Positions 1-8,127 are shown, counted from the stretch's first letter. The stretch is DNA of 43,312 nt from an uncultured Clostridia bacterium (GCA_944342055.1 CALVME010000076.1:1-43312); one strand, 5' to 3'. The notes: generated from the letters alone by a model not told the origin. Made by a program: numbers and translations.

Positions 1-19
1 CAAACGGGGCGATTCATTG

Positions 20-25
20 TACAAT
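20..25 (+). promoter_or_regulatory. possible -10 box upstream of the GH3 gene
   Basis: TACAAT at this position matches the sigma-A -10 consensus at 5 of 6 bases and lies about 28 nt before the chosen ATG at 54. The matching -35 would fall outside the window, so this is only a partial call. Confidence 0.3.
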
Positions 26-53
26 GGTCATAGCATAAAACAAGGAGATGCTT

Positions 54-2045
54 ATGACGGCAAAAGAGTTAACGGTAGAAGAAAAGTTGCGCCTCATCTG
101 CGGCAAAGATATGTGGCATACGGAAGATTTCGGAGGAAAGCTTCCGTTTGTCTCGATGTCCGACGGTCCCGTCGGCGTGAGAAAGGTGGTTTCCATGCGC
201 GAGGACGGCTGGCAGGTCGCCGCGCCCTCGATCGCCTATCCCTCCATTCAGACGCTCGCCAATACCTGGAGCGAGGATTGCGCGCGGGAGATGGGGGAAT
301 CGCTGGCTTCGGATTGTCTGGACGCGGACGTAGACATTCTGCTCGCGCCCGGCATGAACGTCAAGCGCCATCCGATGAACGGACGCAATTTCGAATATTT
401 TTCGGAGGATCCCTATCTCGCGGGGACGCTCGCCCGCTCGTACGTCGCGTCGCTCCAGGAAGGCGGCGTCGGCGCGTGCATCAAGCATTTCTGCGCAAAC
501 AACCTCGAATACAACCGCCTGCATCAGTCGAGCGAGGTCGACGAACGTTCCCTGCGCGAGCTCTACTATAAGCCGTTTGAGATCGCTTCGCAGGCGAAGC
601 CCGTCTCTCTGATGTGCTCCTACAACAGGGTCAACGGCGTGTACGCTTCCGAATACAAAAAAGGATTCGACGTTTTGCGCAACGAGTTCGGCTTCGACGG
701 CGCGATCATCTCCGATTGGGGTGCGGTGCGCGATCGGACGGCGGCGGCAAAGGCGGGGCTCGATCTGGAGATGCCGTTCACGCAGGCGACGTACGATCGG
801 TTGGTCGAAGACTACAAAAAAGGTCTGCTTTCGGACGAAACGCTCGATCGGTGCGCACAGCGCGTGCTCGATCTCGTCGCCCGCTGCAAGGAGATGAGAA
901 AGGACAAAACCCCGAAGAAAACCAAAGAGGAGCGCCTGCAGGCGGCGCGCCGCATCGCCGCGGAGGGCATCGTGCTTTTGAAGAACGACGGCACGCTGCC
1001 GTTGCAGCGCGGGACGAGCGTCTCCGTCTGCGGCTGTTATGCCGTGCCGACCGAAGGCATGGTCAGCGGCGGCGGCTCGGCAAGGGTGACCTGGAGCGGA
1101 AAGACGTGGAACCTTCCCGAACTTCTCTCCGAGCGCCTGGGGACGAAGGCGAAGTATGAAGCGGCGTTCATGCCGAGGGACATCGAATCGTTTTCGCAGG
1201 ATCCCGCCCGTGCGGTCGAGAACGCGGCGGCTTGCGAGGTCAATGTCGTCTGCGTCGGAACGGGTGATTCGATAGAATACGAGAGCGGCGACAGGGCGAG
1301 CCTGGAACTGCCCGAAGTGCAGGTCCGCGCCATTTTGGAGACGGCGTCGGAAAATCCGAATACCGTGGTCGTGCTCTTTGCGGGAAGCGCGGTGGACGTC
1401 TCCGCATGGGAACACGCGGTATCGGCGATCGTATATGCGGGCTTCCCGGGCGAACAGGGCGGCGCGGCGCTGGCGGACATCCTGACGGGCGTCGTCAATC
1501 CCAGCGGCAAGCTTTCCGAGACGTTCCCGATGAGCGAAGAGGACGTCCCTTCCGTCAACGCCTACCGCGACGCGCAGGTGTCTCTCTATGAAGAGGGGCT
1601 GAACGTCGGCTATCGCTATTTCGTCACGCACGGCGTGCCGACCAAGTATCCCTTCGGATACGGGCTGAGCTATTCCTCGTTTGTCTATCATAATCTCGTT
1701 GTGACGGAGGAAAAAGACGGCCTGACGATTTCCTACGAGCTCGAAAATGCCTCTGAGCGGTGCGGAAAGGAGATCTCGCAAATTTATGTGCGGCCGATCG
1801 CGCCGCGCGTCTATCGCCCCGCCTGGGAGCTGAAAGGGTATGCCAAGACGGAATTGAAGGCGAACGAGAAAAAGAAAGTTTCCGCAAAGCTCGTTCTTTC
1901 CGACTTTGCCTATTATTCGGTCGCGGAGAATCGCTGGAAGGCGGACGACGGGCTCTATGAGATCTATGTCGGCGCGTCTTCCGAGGACATTCGCCTGACG
2001 CAGAAGGTCCGAATCAAAGACGGAAAATTGCTTGCGGAAATTTGA
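54..2045 (+). CDS. glycoside hydrolase family 3 (beta-glucosidase-like)
   Basis: A 663-residue GH3 enzyme that hydrolyses terminal beta-linked sugars (beta-glucosidase or beta-xylosidase range; substrate not decidable). The (beta/alpha)8 domain occupies roughly residues 5-270, with KHF and N-E motifs near residue 145 and the nucleophile Asp in the GFDGAIISDW motif near residue 222. A GH3 C-terminal alpha/beta sandwich (about 300-520) and a fibronectin-III-like C-terminal domain (about 560-655) follow. No signal peptide or PA14 insert is seen, so it should act in the cytosol on imported oligosaccharides. I start at the ATG at 54 because AGGAG at 43-47 sits six bases ahead of it; the ATG at 48 is too close. 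It is a single-gene unit closed by a terminator at 2059. Confidence 0.93.
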   Translation: MTAKELTVEEKLRLICGKDMWHTEDFGGKLPFVSMSDGPVGVRKVVSMREDGWQVAAPSIAYPSIQTLANTWSEDCAREMGESLASDCLDADVDILLAPGMNVKRHPMNGRNFEYFSEDPYLAGTLARSYVASLQEGGVGACIKHFCANNLEYNRLHQSSEVDERSLRELYYKPFEIASQAKPVSLMCSYNRVNGVYASEYKKGFDVLRNEFGFDGAIISDWGAVRDRTAAAKAGLDLEMPFTQATYDRLVEDYKKGLLSDETLDRCAQRVLDLVARCKEMRKDKTPKKTKEERLQAARRIAAEGIVLLKNDGTLPLQRGTSVSVCGCYAVPTEGMVSGGGSARVTWSGKTWNLPELLSERLGTKAKYEAAFMPRDIESFSQDPARAVENAAACEVNVVCVGTGDSIEYESGDRASLELPEVQVRAILETASENPNTVVVLFAGSAVDVSAWEHAVSAIVYAGFPGEQGGAALADILTGVVNPSGKLSETFPMSEEDVPSVNAYRDAQVSLYEEGLNVGYRYFVTHGVPTKYPFGYGLSYSSFVYHNLVVTEEKDGLTISYELENASERCGKEISQIYVRPIAPRVYRPAWELKGYAKTELKANEKKKVSAKLVLSDFAYYSVAENRWKADDGLYEIYVGASSEDIRLTQKVRIKDGKLLAEI

Positions 2046-2058
2046 AGCGGCACATAAG

Positions 2059-2085
2059 AAAAGCGCATGTTTCCATGCGCTTTTT
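2059..2085 (+). terminator. intrinsic terminator after the GH3 gene
   Basis: A 10-bp perfect stem AAAGCGCATG/CATGCGCTTT (2060-2069 with 2074-2083) with a TTTC tetraloop and a T-run. It starts 14 nt after the stop codon. Confidence 0.9.
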
Positions 2086-2248
2086 CGTTTGCATGAAAAT
2101 GTGGCGTGTCGGGAGCGTTCGGGATGCGCAAAAAAGACATTGCGAAAATGAGAACGCTGTGAAACGAGCGGTTGCCGTGCGCTTTTGTCCCGATCGGCAA
2201 TCGAGACCATATTTTTAATGTTTTTCGTTAAATTTTTTCTAAAACCTA

Positions 2249-2277
2249 TTGACAAAAGCTTTTGTTTTTGTTATGCT
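2249..2277 (+). promoter_or_regulatory. sigma-A promoter for the 2422 gene
   Basis: A consensus TTGACA (2249-2254), a 17-bp spacer and TATGCT (2272-2277). The transcript would have a 5' UTR of about 138 nt before the ATG at 2422. The remainder of the 2086-2421 gap shows no ORF or RNA gene I can support. Confidence 0.7.
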
Positions 2278-2421
2278 TAAGATACAAATCGGTGCGTGAA
2301 AGACGTTCTCTTCTGAGCGGTCAAATCCGATTTTAAGGTAAAATGCTTCGATCAAAAGAGGCAAAAGAGCGCAAACAGTTTCGGCAGTTTGACTTTTGAG
2401 AATGCGACACAGGGGGATAAT

Positions 2422-3240
2422 ATGAAGGGAAAGAAATTATGCGTCGCCCTTGCCGGAGTGTTTTCCGTTGCGGCGTGTTTTGGAGCTTTCGGTTTGCTGA
2501 GGAATGTGCAGAAGCGCGTTTTGTCCGGCAACGCGGACGCTTATCTGTTTGAAAACGGGTATTCGGATTCTTTGATCGCAGGGATGAGCGGGTTGACAAA
2601 ACGTCTTCTGTATGAGGAGAATGCAGTCTTTGAACGCGCGTCGACGATGCGGGAGGGGGAAGAGGTCGTACCCGGCATCTTTTTGCAGAGCGAGTTGCCC
2701 GGATTTTCGCATGTGCTGATCGTAAGCGACTGCACGACGGAAAAAAATTATCCGAAAAAGATTTTGACGTATTGCTGGAATTGGACGGGTGATCAAGCGG
2801 CAGACGACGAGTCGGTCGAATTGGTTTGGAGCGGCGGCTTTATCGCTTTGCCTGAAACCGCCTTGTTTGAAATTCACGGAGTAGGGCAAATTGATATCAA
2901 TCGATCCCATTCGGTTCCGGGATATGACCCGCCATATGTTGAATATGAGAATGGCACCTTCTTGGTAGAAAGAGGAAATGATGCAATTACAAGTTATTCT
3001 CCGGGACTTGGTGTGGGGCATCGATTTGCGATAAACGATGGGCTCACATTTACGAGAACTTACGCGAGTGGCGCCTGCAATACATACGCGATCGATCCGA
3101 ATAATTACAGTGGCTGTTTTTCGATCACGCTCATAAAGTACAGCGAAAGGGAGGAAACCAATTTCGCATTTGCAACTTATACGCACGGCGTCAAAAGGAC
3201 GATGGAATCTTTTTCCGTCGCCGCCAAGGGGACGCTGTGA
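2422..3240 (+). CDS. hypothetical secreted or membrane-anchored protein
   Basis: A 272-residue protein I do not recognise. Residues 1-31 form a basic start (MKGKK) and a hydrophobic segment that could be an uncleaved signal anchor; V-A-A-C at residues 15-18 resembles a lipobox, but hydrophobic residues continue past the cysteine, so lipoprotein status is uncertain. The rest looks soluble, beta-rich and extracytoplasmic, with many aromatic and polar residues and no known catalytic motif. The ATG at 2422 is preferred over an in-frame codon at 2389 because AGGGGGA at 2411-2417 is a good SD for it. A small membrane protein gene lies 108 nt downstream, probably in the same transcript, ending at the terminator at 3679. 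Local codon use is more A+T-rich than the neighbours in the second half (2880-3100). Confidence 0.75.
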   Translation: MKGKKLCVALAGVFSVAACFGAFGLLRNVQKRVLSGNADAYLFENGYSDSLIAGMSGLTKRLLYEENAVFERASTMREGEEVVPGIFLQSELPGFSHVLIVSDCTTEKNYPKKILTYCWNWTGDQAADDESVELVWSGGFIALPETALFEIHGVGQIDINRSHSVPGYDPPYVEYENGTFLVERGNDAITSYSPGLGVGHRFAINDGLTFTRTYASGACNTYAIDPNNYSGCFSITLIKYSEREETNFAFATYTHGVKRTMESFSVAAKGTL

Positions 3241-3348
3241 AAATCCGATCGGGACGGATCGTTTTCAACCGTTTTGAAGCGCAAGAGACAATATCTGATC
3301 TGAAAAAAAGCACGTCGCTGAAATTTTGTGTCATAGGGAGGAAAATTG

Positions 3349-3615
3349 ATGAAGAATATAGGACTTAAGTTGATTCTGACCGGTATCGGATGCCTTTGCT
3401 TCGCTATATTTTTAGTGACTTGGCCTACCGGAAGCATTCGGTTCGCTGGTTACTTTAAGCCGATTATCGTTTTGGGAGTTGTATTTTGTATCGTCGGACT
3501 GTTTCTTCCCGACAAACAAGTCGAGGAAAAGTTTGATCGGTGGCTAAAGCGCAAGAACGAGGAAACGGATCGTTTGAGAATATACCCGAAAAACGATGAG
3601 AACAAAGACAAATAA
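3349..3615 (+). CDS. small two-helix membrane protein
   Basis: An 88-residue protein of unknown function. Two hydrophobic segments (about residues 5-24 and 35-54) are joined by a short loop containing WPTG, and a charged tail (55-88) ends in Asp/Glu/Lys-rich sequence, probably cytoplasmic. The start is the ATG at 3349, just after a TTG at 3346, with AGGGAGGA at 3335-3342 as SD. It follows the gene at 2422 and shares its terminator. No family assignment. Confidence 0.7.
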   Translation: MKNIGLKLILTGIGCLCFAIFLVTWPTGSIRFAGYFKPIIVLGVVFCIVGLFLPDKQVEEKFDRWLKRKNEETDRLRIYPKNDENKDK

Positions 3616-3678
3616 TATCTTCAGGCAGACGAATCGGACGAAAATCGGGCGAATTGTCTAAAAATCTGATTGAGGGTA

Positions 3679-3710
3679 AAATCCCCGCGGATGTTCCGCG
3701 GGGATTTTTT
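3679..3710 (+). terminator. strong intrinsic terminator, possibly bidirectional
   Basis: The stem AATCCCCGCGG/CCGCGGGGATT (arms about 3680-3690 and 3696-3706) is followed by a T-run, and A residues precede the left arm. It lies between the plus-strand gene ending at 3615 and the minus-strand regulator ending at 3891, so it could serve both. Nothing else is supported between 3711 and 3890. Confidence 0.9.
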
Positions 3711-3890
3711 GCGCCCGCTTGCGGCGGGCGGTGAAAAGATGCAAAAAGCGACGCGCGTCGGTTTTATGCACTCAAGAGAGCGGCAAGCCGCCGAATGGCG
3801 TTTTTCTGCCGCAGCAAGTCCTTTTTCGCCTTTGACGTCATGCTAAGAGGCGGCTCTGCATTCATGCGGCAAAGAACGGGACGGCGAACG

Positions 3891-4601
3891 TCAAGCTTCG
3901 ATGATCGCTGCGACGCGGCACCAATAGCCGCCTGCGATCACGAGTATTTCAGTATAAGCCGCTGCATCGAGACAGGTAAAATAGAAGGGGTATGATTCTG
4001 AGGGCGTGGCGTCCCGATCGGGTTCTTCCCAATATTCTCCCTCGTCGAAGAGAAAAAAGCGCGCATCGAAACAGAGCTTGACGGCGCTCTTTTCGAGCGT
4101 GACGTCCTTGCTGCCCCGATGGCGCAGTCGGACGGAGAGCGCGTAGGTTTCCCCTGCCTTTAAATGATACACCTGCAGCGGTTCGTCTCCCTTCAGGGTT
4201 TCGCTTTCTGCAAGAAAGCAGGCTTCGATTCCTAAAATTTCCGCATCTTCCCCGACGGTCGTCGGTTCTTTGCTGCTTGTCAGGAAGATTCCCAGAAAAA
4301 CAGAAGAGACGACGAGCAATGCAACGACAAGGGCGACGAGTGTGATCAGCCACTTTTTCTGGCGGGAAAGCGCGCTGTTTTTTTCGACGATCACCATTTC
4401 CGTTTCGCGGTCGGCGAGCAGATCTTCCCGCGTTGTTTCAAAGAATGTTGCAATTTCTTCCAAAGAATCGTTGCTCGGAAGTCCGAGGCCGTTTTCCCAT
4501 TTGGCAATGGCGCTTCGGCTTACGTGAAGATGTTCGGCAAGCTCTTTCTGCGTAAGCTTTTTTTCTTTGCGATATTTTTTTAAGCGTTCATGAAATTGCA
4601 T
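3891..4601 (-). CDS. XRE-family regulator with a membrane anchor
   Basis: A 236-residue protein. An XRE/Cro helix-turn-helix spans about residues 5-58 (KKLTQKELAEHLHVSRSAIA is the recognition part). A single transmembrane helix lies at about 83-107, followed by a predicted extracytoplasmic domain of ~125 residues with no motif I recognise. This architecture suggests a one-component sensor that passes an envelope signal to a DNA-bound cytoplasmic head. I start at MQFHERL (4601), because AGGAG lies eight bases upstream on the minus strand; an upstream in-frame ATG at 4622 overlaps the promoter. The gene is monocistronic and convergent with the small membrane protein at 3349. Target genes are unknown. 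Confidence 0.85.
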   Translation of the reverse strand: MQFHERLKKYRKEKKLTQKELAEHLHVSRSAIAKWENGLGLPSNDSLEEIATFFETTREDLLADRETEMVIVEKNSALSRQKKWLITLVALVVALLVVSSVFLGIFLTSSKEPTTVGEDAEILGIEACFLAESETLKGDEPLQVYHLKAGETYALSVRLRHRGSKDVTLEKSAVKLCFDARFFLFDEGEYWEEPDRDATPSESYPFYFTCLDAAAYTEILVIAGGYWCRVAAIIEA

Positions 4602-4620
4602 ATCGGAGTCTCCTGTTTCC

Positions 4621-4648
4621 ATTATAGCACTTGTGTCTGCGCATGCAA
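4621..4648 (-). promoter_or_regulatory. promoter of the XRE regulator
   Basis: On the minus strand, TTGCAT (4648-4643), a 16-bp spacer and a perfect TATAAT (4626-4621) precede the SD and start codon. Confidence 0.65.
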
Positions 4649-4766
4649 GAGATAGGGTGTTACTTTTTTGTTACGAGGCGTTATTTTGATGCGTTACGAT
4701 TTTTTATCGTCTGTCTTTCTTATTTTGACATAGCGCTGCAAGAGCAGAAAGAAGAAAAGCCGCAAT

Positions 4767-4815
4767 AAAAAAATCCGAACGCTCTGCCGACTAAAATCGA
4801 TTTGAGGTTCGGATT
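4767..4815 (-). terminator. terminator of tRNA-Ser
   Basis: A 9-bp stem AATCCGAAC/GTTCGGATT (4807-4815 with 4772-4780) with a long loop is followed on the minus strand by a T-run, just downstream of the tRNA 3' end. Confidence 0.6.
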
Positions 4816-4824
4816 ATACTCGTT

Positions 4825-4914
4825 TGGCGCAGAGAAGAGGATTCGAACCTCCGTACGTATTCCTACGTAACACGATTTCGAGTCGTGCGCATTCGACCAC
4901 TCTGCCATCTCTGC
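4825..4914 (-). tRNA. tRNA-Ser (anticodon CGA)
   Basis: Read on the minus strand, a 7-bp acceptor stem GCAGAGA/TCTCTGC encloses an anticodon stem CACGA/TCGTG with loop CTCGAAA (anticodon CGA) and a long class II variable arm around TACGTAGGAATACGTA. The T arm contains GGTTCGAATCC, and G precedes an encoded CCA. It reads UCG serine codons. Its length of 90 nt including CCA is normal for tRNA-Ser. Confidence 0.97.
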
Positions 4915-4926
4915 AACAGCTTTTAT

Positions 4927-4955
4927 ATTCTATCGCATTCTTTCAAAAAATGCAA
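4927..4955 (-). promoter_or_regulatory. promoter of tRNA-Ser
   Basis: On the minus strand, TTGCAT (4955-4950), a 17-bp spacer and TAGAAT (4932-4927) end 12 nt before the tRNA 5' end. Confidence 0.7.
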
Positions 4956-4984
4956 GCGTTTTCTTCCTATTTTTTGAGAGCCTA

Positions 4985-5013
4985 TTGCATTTTTTGGCAA
5001 ACTATGCTATATT
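4985..5013 (+). promoter_or_regulatory. promoter placed almost at the start codon of the Nif11-like ORF
   Basis: TTGCAT (4985-4990), a 17-bp spacer and TATATT (5008-5013). The same -35 sequence serves the XRE and tRNA-Ser promoters nearby. The expected transcription start near 5020 would leave only about three bases before the ATG at 5023, and no SD is present, so the message would be essentially leaderless. Confidence 0.5.
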
Positions 5014-5022
5014 GTATGCAAT

Positions 5023-5298
5023 ATGGATACGAGATTGGCGGCTCTGCGCGCGCTTGCCGCGCAGGATGCGGAAGTGCGCAGACAATTTATGGATACGAGG
5101 CGGGCGGAAGATCCGTTGCAGGCGTTTTCCGATCTCGCTGGGCGTTTGGGGCATCCTGTTTCGGCGGGAGAGCTTTCTTCTTTGGGCGAGGAGTCCTGCG
5201 CGGCGATGCTCCGAAGCCAGAACGGCGGCGGAGAGATCGAACCCATGGGCTGGAGCGACGATTACGAGCTCTTTTTCCTGCTTCTGGAGGCAAAATGA
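5023..5298 (+). CDS. Nif11-leader-like small protein, coupled to the SDR gene
   Basis: A 91-residue protein. Residues 4-55 resemble the Nif11-type leader domain of peptide natural product precursors: a helical L-x-A-L start, the D-A-E-V-R-R-Q-F pattern, then D-P-L-Q-A-F-S-D-L-A followed by a G-H-P-V-S-A-G-E-L turn. A glycine triplet lies near residue 69, as at a leader end. The 22-residue tail is acidic and hydrophobic with no Cys, so it is not a typical modified core. It ends in ATGA shared with the SDR start, implying coupled translation. There is no SD; the promoter sits directly upstream. The family call is from memory of the motif. It may instead be a small SDR-associated protein with no peptide product. 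Confidence 0.55.
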   Translation: MDTRLAALRALAAQDAEVRRQFMDTRRAEDPLQAFSDLAGRLGHPVSAGELSSLGEESCAAMLRSQNGGGEIEPMGWSDDYELFFLLLEAK

Positions 5299-6074
5299 AT
5301 TACGCGCTCGTCACGGGAGCCACGGGAGGGCTCGGAAGACAATTTGCGTATCTTCTTGCGGAGCGCGGCGAAGCGCTTCTGCTGACGGGGCGCTCGGCGG
5401 AGAAGCTCGCTTCGCTCAGGGAGGAGATCGTCTCCCGCTTCCCGAAGAGTGAAATTCTGTTCGAGCCGTGCGATCTCTCGGACGCAGACGACCGCGCGCG
5501 TTTTTTTGCGAAGATCGGCGCGCTTCGCTTTTCCCTGCTCGTCAACGTCGCGGGTGCGGATATCCAGAAGGCGTTTGCCGACTACACGCGGGAGAAACTG
5601 CTCTTTCAGGCGCGCGTCAATTTCGAGGCGGCGGTCGATCTTGCGAAATTTGTCTTTGAACACAGAGGAGATTCGTTGGGCGTTTTGACGGTGTCGAGCG
5701 TCTCGGGGCTCTATCCGATGCCGTACTTTGCGCTGTACAGCGCGACCAAGTGCGCGCTCACTTCCTTTTTCTCGGCGCTCCATGTCGAATGGAAGGGCGT
5801 GGCGTCCGTCACGACGGTGCTCCCCGGCTCGATCCCCACGCGCGAGGACGTCAAGGCGTATATCGCGGCGCAGGGGCTTTGGGGAAAACTTGCCGCCATG
5901 CCGCCCGAAAAGGTGGCGAAAAAGTCGCTGGAAGCGCTGAAACGAAACAAGCGGACGTATATCCCGGGATTTTGGAACAAACTCATGCGTGCGGGGACGG
6001 CGCTCTTGCCTCTGCCTTGGAAGATGCGCTTCATCGCCGCGCGTTGGAGCAAGACGGAAAAAGATGCGTTCTGA
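5295..6074 (+). CDS. short-chain dehydrogenase/reductase (SDR)
   Basis: A 259-residue classical SDR that should oxidise or reduce a hydroxyl/keto group with NAD(P)(H). The Rossmann motif TGATGGLG is at residues 7-14, NVAGA follows beta-4 near residue 83, the catalytic Ser is in VSSVSGLYP, and the YxxxK pair is in YSATK near residue 145. The C-terminal 40 residues are basic and hydrophobic (WNKLMRAG, LPWKMRF), as in SDRs that sit on membranes. The start at 5295 has GGAGG four bases upstream and overlaps the previous stop by four bases. No terminator follows, so the SPFH gene at 6136 may be read from the same transcript. The substrate is unknown. Confidence 0.88.
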   Translation: MNYALVTGATGGLGRQFAYLLAERGEALLLTGRSAEKLASLREEIVSRFPKSEILFEPCDLSDADDRARFFAKIGALRFSLLVNVAGADIQKAFADYTREKLLFQARVNFEAAVDLAKFVFEHRGDSLGVLTVSSVSGLYPMPYFALYSATKCALTSFFSALHVEWKGVASVTTVLPGSIPTREDVKAYIAAQGLWGKLAAMPPEKVAKKSLEALKRNKRTYIPGFWNKLMRAGTALLPLPWKMRFIAARWSKTEKDAF

Positions 6075-6135
6075 ATGGGCGGCTTCGCCGCAAATGACAC
6101 ATTCCGACGCAAAAATATGATTAGGAGAGAATATT

Positions 6136-7218
6136 ATGGTCATTGGGGTAATTTTTGCAATTTTGTTTGCGGTCATCTTTATTGCCTGCATTTCGGTCTA
6201 TTTGAAGAAATCGGGCGCGCTGCGCGGCAAGGGAAAGGGCGGCTATGTGACGGAACAGGACAGGACGATCGCCCGCGTGTGTGCGGCGGGAGCCGCGCTC
6301 GCCGCGGTTCTCTTTGTGCTCGTCCCCGCGAGCTTTCACACCGTCGATACGGGCGAGATCGCCGTCGTCAAGCATCTCGGAAAGGCGCGCGCCGTCAGAA
6401 GTTCGGGTACATATTTCGATTTCTGGCTGACCGAACAGTACGTAACTTACGATGCGACCGTGCAAACGCTGAGTATTTCGACGGGCGCCTATTCCAAGGA
6501 CGCGCAGTCAATGGATTTCGATATGACGGTACAGTATCAGATCAACGCTGAGCAGAGCATCGAGATCGCGGAAAAGTACGGCTCTTTGCAGACGCTGTCC
6601 AACCGCATCGAGAGCGTCTCGCTGGAGAGGGCGAAGTCTATTCTCTCTTCCTATTCCGCGATGACCATCATCGAGACGCGGGAATCCATCTCTCCCGAAG
6701 TGGAGCGCACCATTCAGTCCACGATCTCCGACAACTATTACGTCACGATCGTGGCGGTCGTGCTGACGAACATCGACTTTTCGGACGAATTTGAGGAGAC
6801 CGTCGAGCAGAAGATGATCGCGGAACAGCAGGTCATCACGGCGGAATACGAGAAGGAGAAGGCGATCGTCGCCGCGGAACAGCAACTCGAAGTGGCGCGG
6901 CTCAACGCGCAGGCGCTCATCGTAGAGGCGGAGGCGGACGCGGAGTCCGTGCGGCTCGTGGCGCAGGCGGAGGCGCAGTCGATCGCGTTCAAGTCGGTGG
7001 AGATCGCGCGCATGCTCGGCTTTACCATTCTCGAAAAGACGGTGGACGATGAGACCGAATATTACATCGACTTCACGGGAAAAACTTCCGAGGAGATCGC
7101 GGTCATCGAGTCGTATTTGCGCTATGCGGAATATCTCGCGAAATGGGACGGCGTGCTGCCGAACACCTATGTTGTCACGGACGGGAGCGGCGCGTCTATC
7201 ATGATTCCTGTGCAGTAA
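6136..7218 (+). CDS. SPFH/band-7 (prohibitin-like) membrane protein
   Basis: A 360-residue protein. Two N-terminal transmembrane segments (about 2-23 and 46-66) flank a basic loop. An SPFH/band-7 domain (about 68-225) includes VDTGEIAVVKHLGKA, and a long Ala/Glu-rich coiled coil follows (about 225-290, KMIAEQQVITAEYEKEKAIV region). The tail (290-360) is acidic. Members of this superfamily form ring-shaped or scaffold oligomers in membranes and often influence proteases or membrane domains; the specific role here is not known. The ATG at 6136 has AGGAGAG at 6122-6128. No NfeD-like partner gene is adjacent, which is unlike the flotillin/NfeD operons. Confidence 0.85.
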   Translation: MVIGVIFAILFAVIFIACISVYLKKSGALRGKGKGGYVTEQDRTIARVCAAGAALAAVLFVLVPASFHTVDTGEIAVVKHLGKARAVRSSGTYFDFWLTEQYVTYDATVQTLSISTGAYSKDAQSMDFDMTVQYQINAEQSIEIAEKYGSLQTLSNRIESVSLERAKSILSSYSAMTIIETRESISPEVERTIQSTISDNYYVTIVAVVLTNIDFSDEFEETVEQKMIAEQQVITAEYEKEKAIVAAEQQLEVARLNAQALIVEAEADAESVRLVAQAEAQSIAFKSVEIARMLGFTILEKTVDDETEYYIDFTGKTSEEIAVIESYLRYAEYLAKWDGVLPNTYVVTDGSGASIMIPVQ

Positions 7219-7227
7219 AGGGAGGAA

Positions 7228-7253
7228 AAGGCAGGCTTTTGCTTGCCTTTTTT
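7228..7253 (+). terminator. intrinsic terminator after the SPFH gene
   Basis: AAGGCAGGC (7228-7236), a TTTT loop and GCTTGCCTT (7241-7249) form a 9-bp stem with one G-T pair, followed by T residues to 7253. Confidence 0.88.
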
Positions 7254-7271
7254 GTCGTATCATAGTATAAT
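7243..7271 (+). promoter_or_regulatory. promoter of thyA-folA
   Basis: A perfect TATAAT at 7266-7271 lies 17 bp after TTGCCT (7243-7248). The -35 hexamer lies inside the right arm of the preceding terminator, so terminator and promoter share DNA. An SD (AGGAG, 7279-7283) follows. Confidence 0.55.
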
Positions 7272-7295
7272 GCTGCTTAGGAGAAAAATAGTTTT

Positions 7296-8126
7296 ATGAG
7301 CAGAGCCGATTCGATCTTTATTGAAAATTGCAAGGACATCTTAAGCCACGGGGTGTGGGACACCGATCAGCAGGTGCGCCCGCATTGGGAGGACGGCGCG
7401 CCGGCGCACACCGTCAAGAAATTCGGCATTGTGAACCGCTACGATCTGCGCGAGGAATTTCCCGCCCTCACCATTCGCCGCCTCGCTTTCAAGTCCAGCC
7501 TCGACGAACTTTTGTGGATCTGGCAGAAGAAGAGCAACAACGTGCACGATCTCTCGTCGCATATCTGGGATTCCTGGGCGGACGAGAGCGGCTCCATCGG
7601 CAAGGCGTACGGCTATCAGCTTCGGCAGAAGCATCAATACAAAGAGGGCGAATTCGATCAGGTCGACCGCGTGCTATACGATCTGAAGCACAATCCCGCA
7701 AGCAGGCGGATTTTGACAAATCTGTACAACTTTGAAGATCTGCACGAGATGCATTTGTATCCCTGCGCCTATTCGATGACCTTCAACGTCTCGGGAAACG
7801 TCTTGAACGGCATACTCAACCAGCGCTCCAACGACATGCTCGCGGCAAACAACTGGAACGTGGCGCAATACGCCCTGCTTCTGAAAATGTTCGCGCAGGT
7901 CTCGGGGCTCGTCGCGGGGGAGCTCGTCCACGTCATCGCGGACGCGCACATTTACGACCGACATGTGCCGATCATCGAGAAGATCATCGAAAATCCTTGC
8001 TTTGAGGCACCGACGCTCGTCATGAACGAGGACGTCAAAGATTTCTATGCGTTCAAGAAGGACGATTTCAGGCTTGAAAATTACGTCTATACCGTGCTCG
8101 AAGAAAAAATTCCGGTGGCGATCTGA
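7296..8126 (+). CDS. thyA: thymidylate synthase, ThyA type
   Basis: A 276-residue enzyme that methylates dUMP to dTMP using methylenetetrahydrofolate, releasing dihydrofolate for the adjacent FolA. The catalytic cysteine lies in LYPCAYS near residue 153, and the phosphate-binding arginine in NQRSNDM near residue 175. The Asn of WNVAQY and the HIY motif follow. The residue after PC is not the usual His; together with RSND this matches the Bacillus subtilis ThyA/phage phi3T class rather than the E. coli class. WDTDQQVRPHWEDG at the N-terminus fits that group too. SD AGGAG lies 12 bases before the ATG. Confidence 0.95.
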   Translation: MSRADSIFIENCKDILSHGVWDTDQQVRPHWEDGAPAHTVKKFGIVNRYDLREEFPALTIRRLAFKSSLDELLWIWQKKSNNVHDLSSHIWDSWADESGSIGKAYGYQLRQKHQYKEGEFDQVDRVLYDLKHNPASRRILTNLYNFEDLHEMHLYPCAYSMTFNVSGNVLNGILNQRSNDMLAANNWNVAQYALLLKMFAQVSGLVAGELVHVIADAHIYDRHVPIIEKIIENPCFEAPTLVMNEDVKDFYAFKKDDFRLENYVYTVLEEKIPVAI

Positions 8127-8127
8127 C

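Noticed and set aside
69..2255. A 728-codon open frame on the minus strand across the GH3 gene
   Set aside because: It is antisense to a clear GH3 enzyme, is Arg/His-rich with no family motif, and reflects codon bias of the real gene. Similar long antisense frames (for example 9279-10724, 15669-16835 and 29772-31532) were rejected for the same reason.
4720..4908. A 62-codon minus-strand frame over the tRNA-Ser
   Set aside because: It is the tRNA sequence read as protein.
4824..5294. An upstream in-frame extension of the SDR to 4824
   Set aside because: It would run through the tRNA-Ser and its promoter; the SD and the Rossmann motif place the start at 5295.
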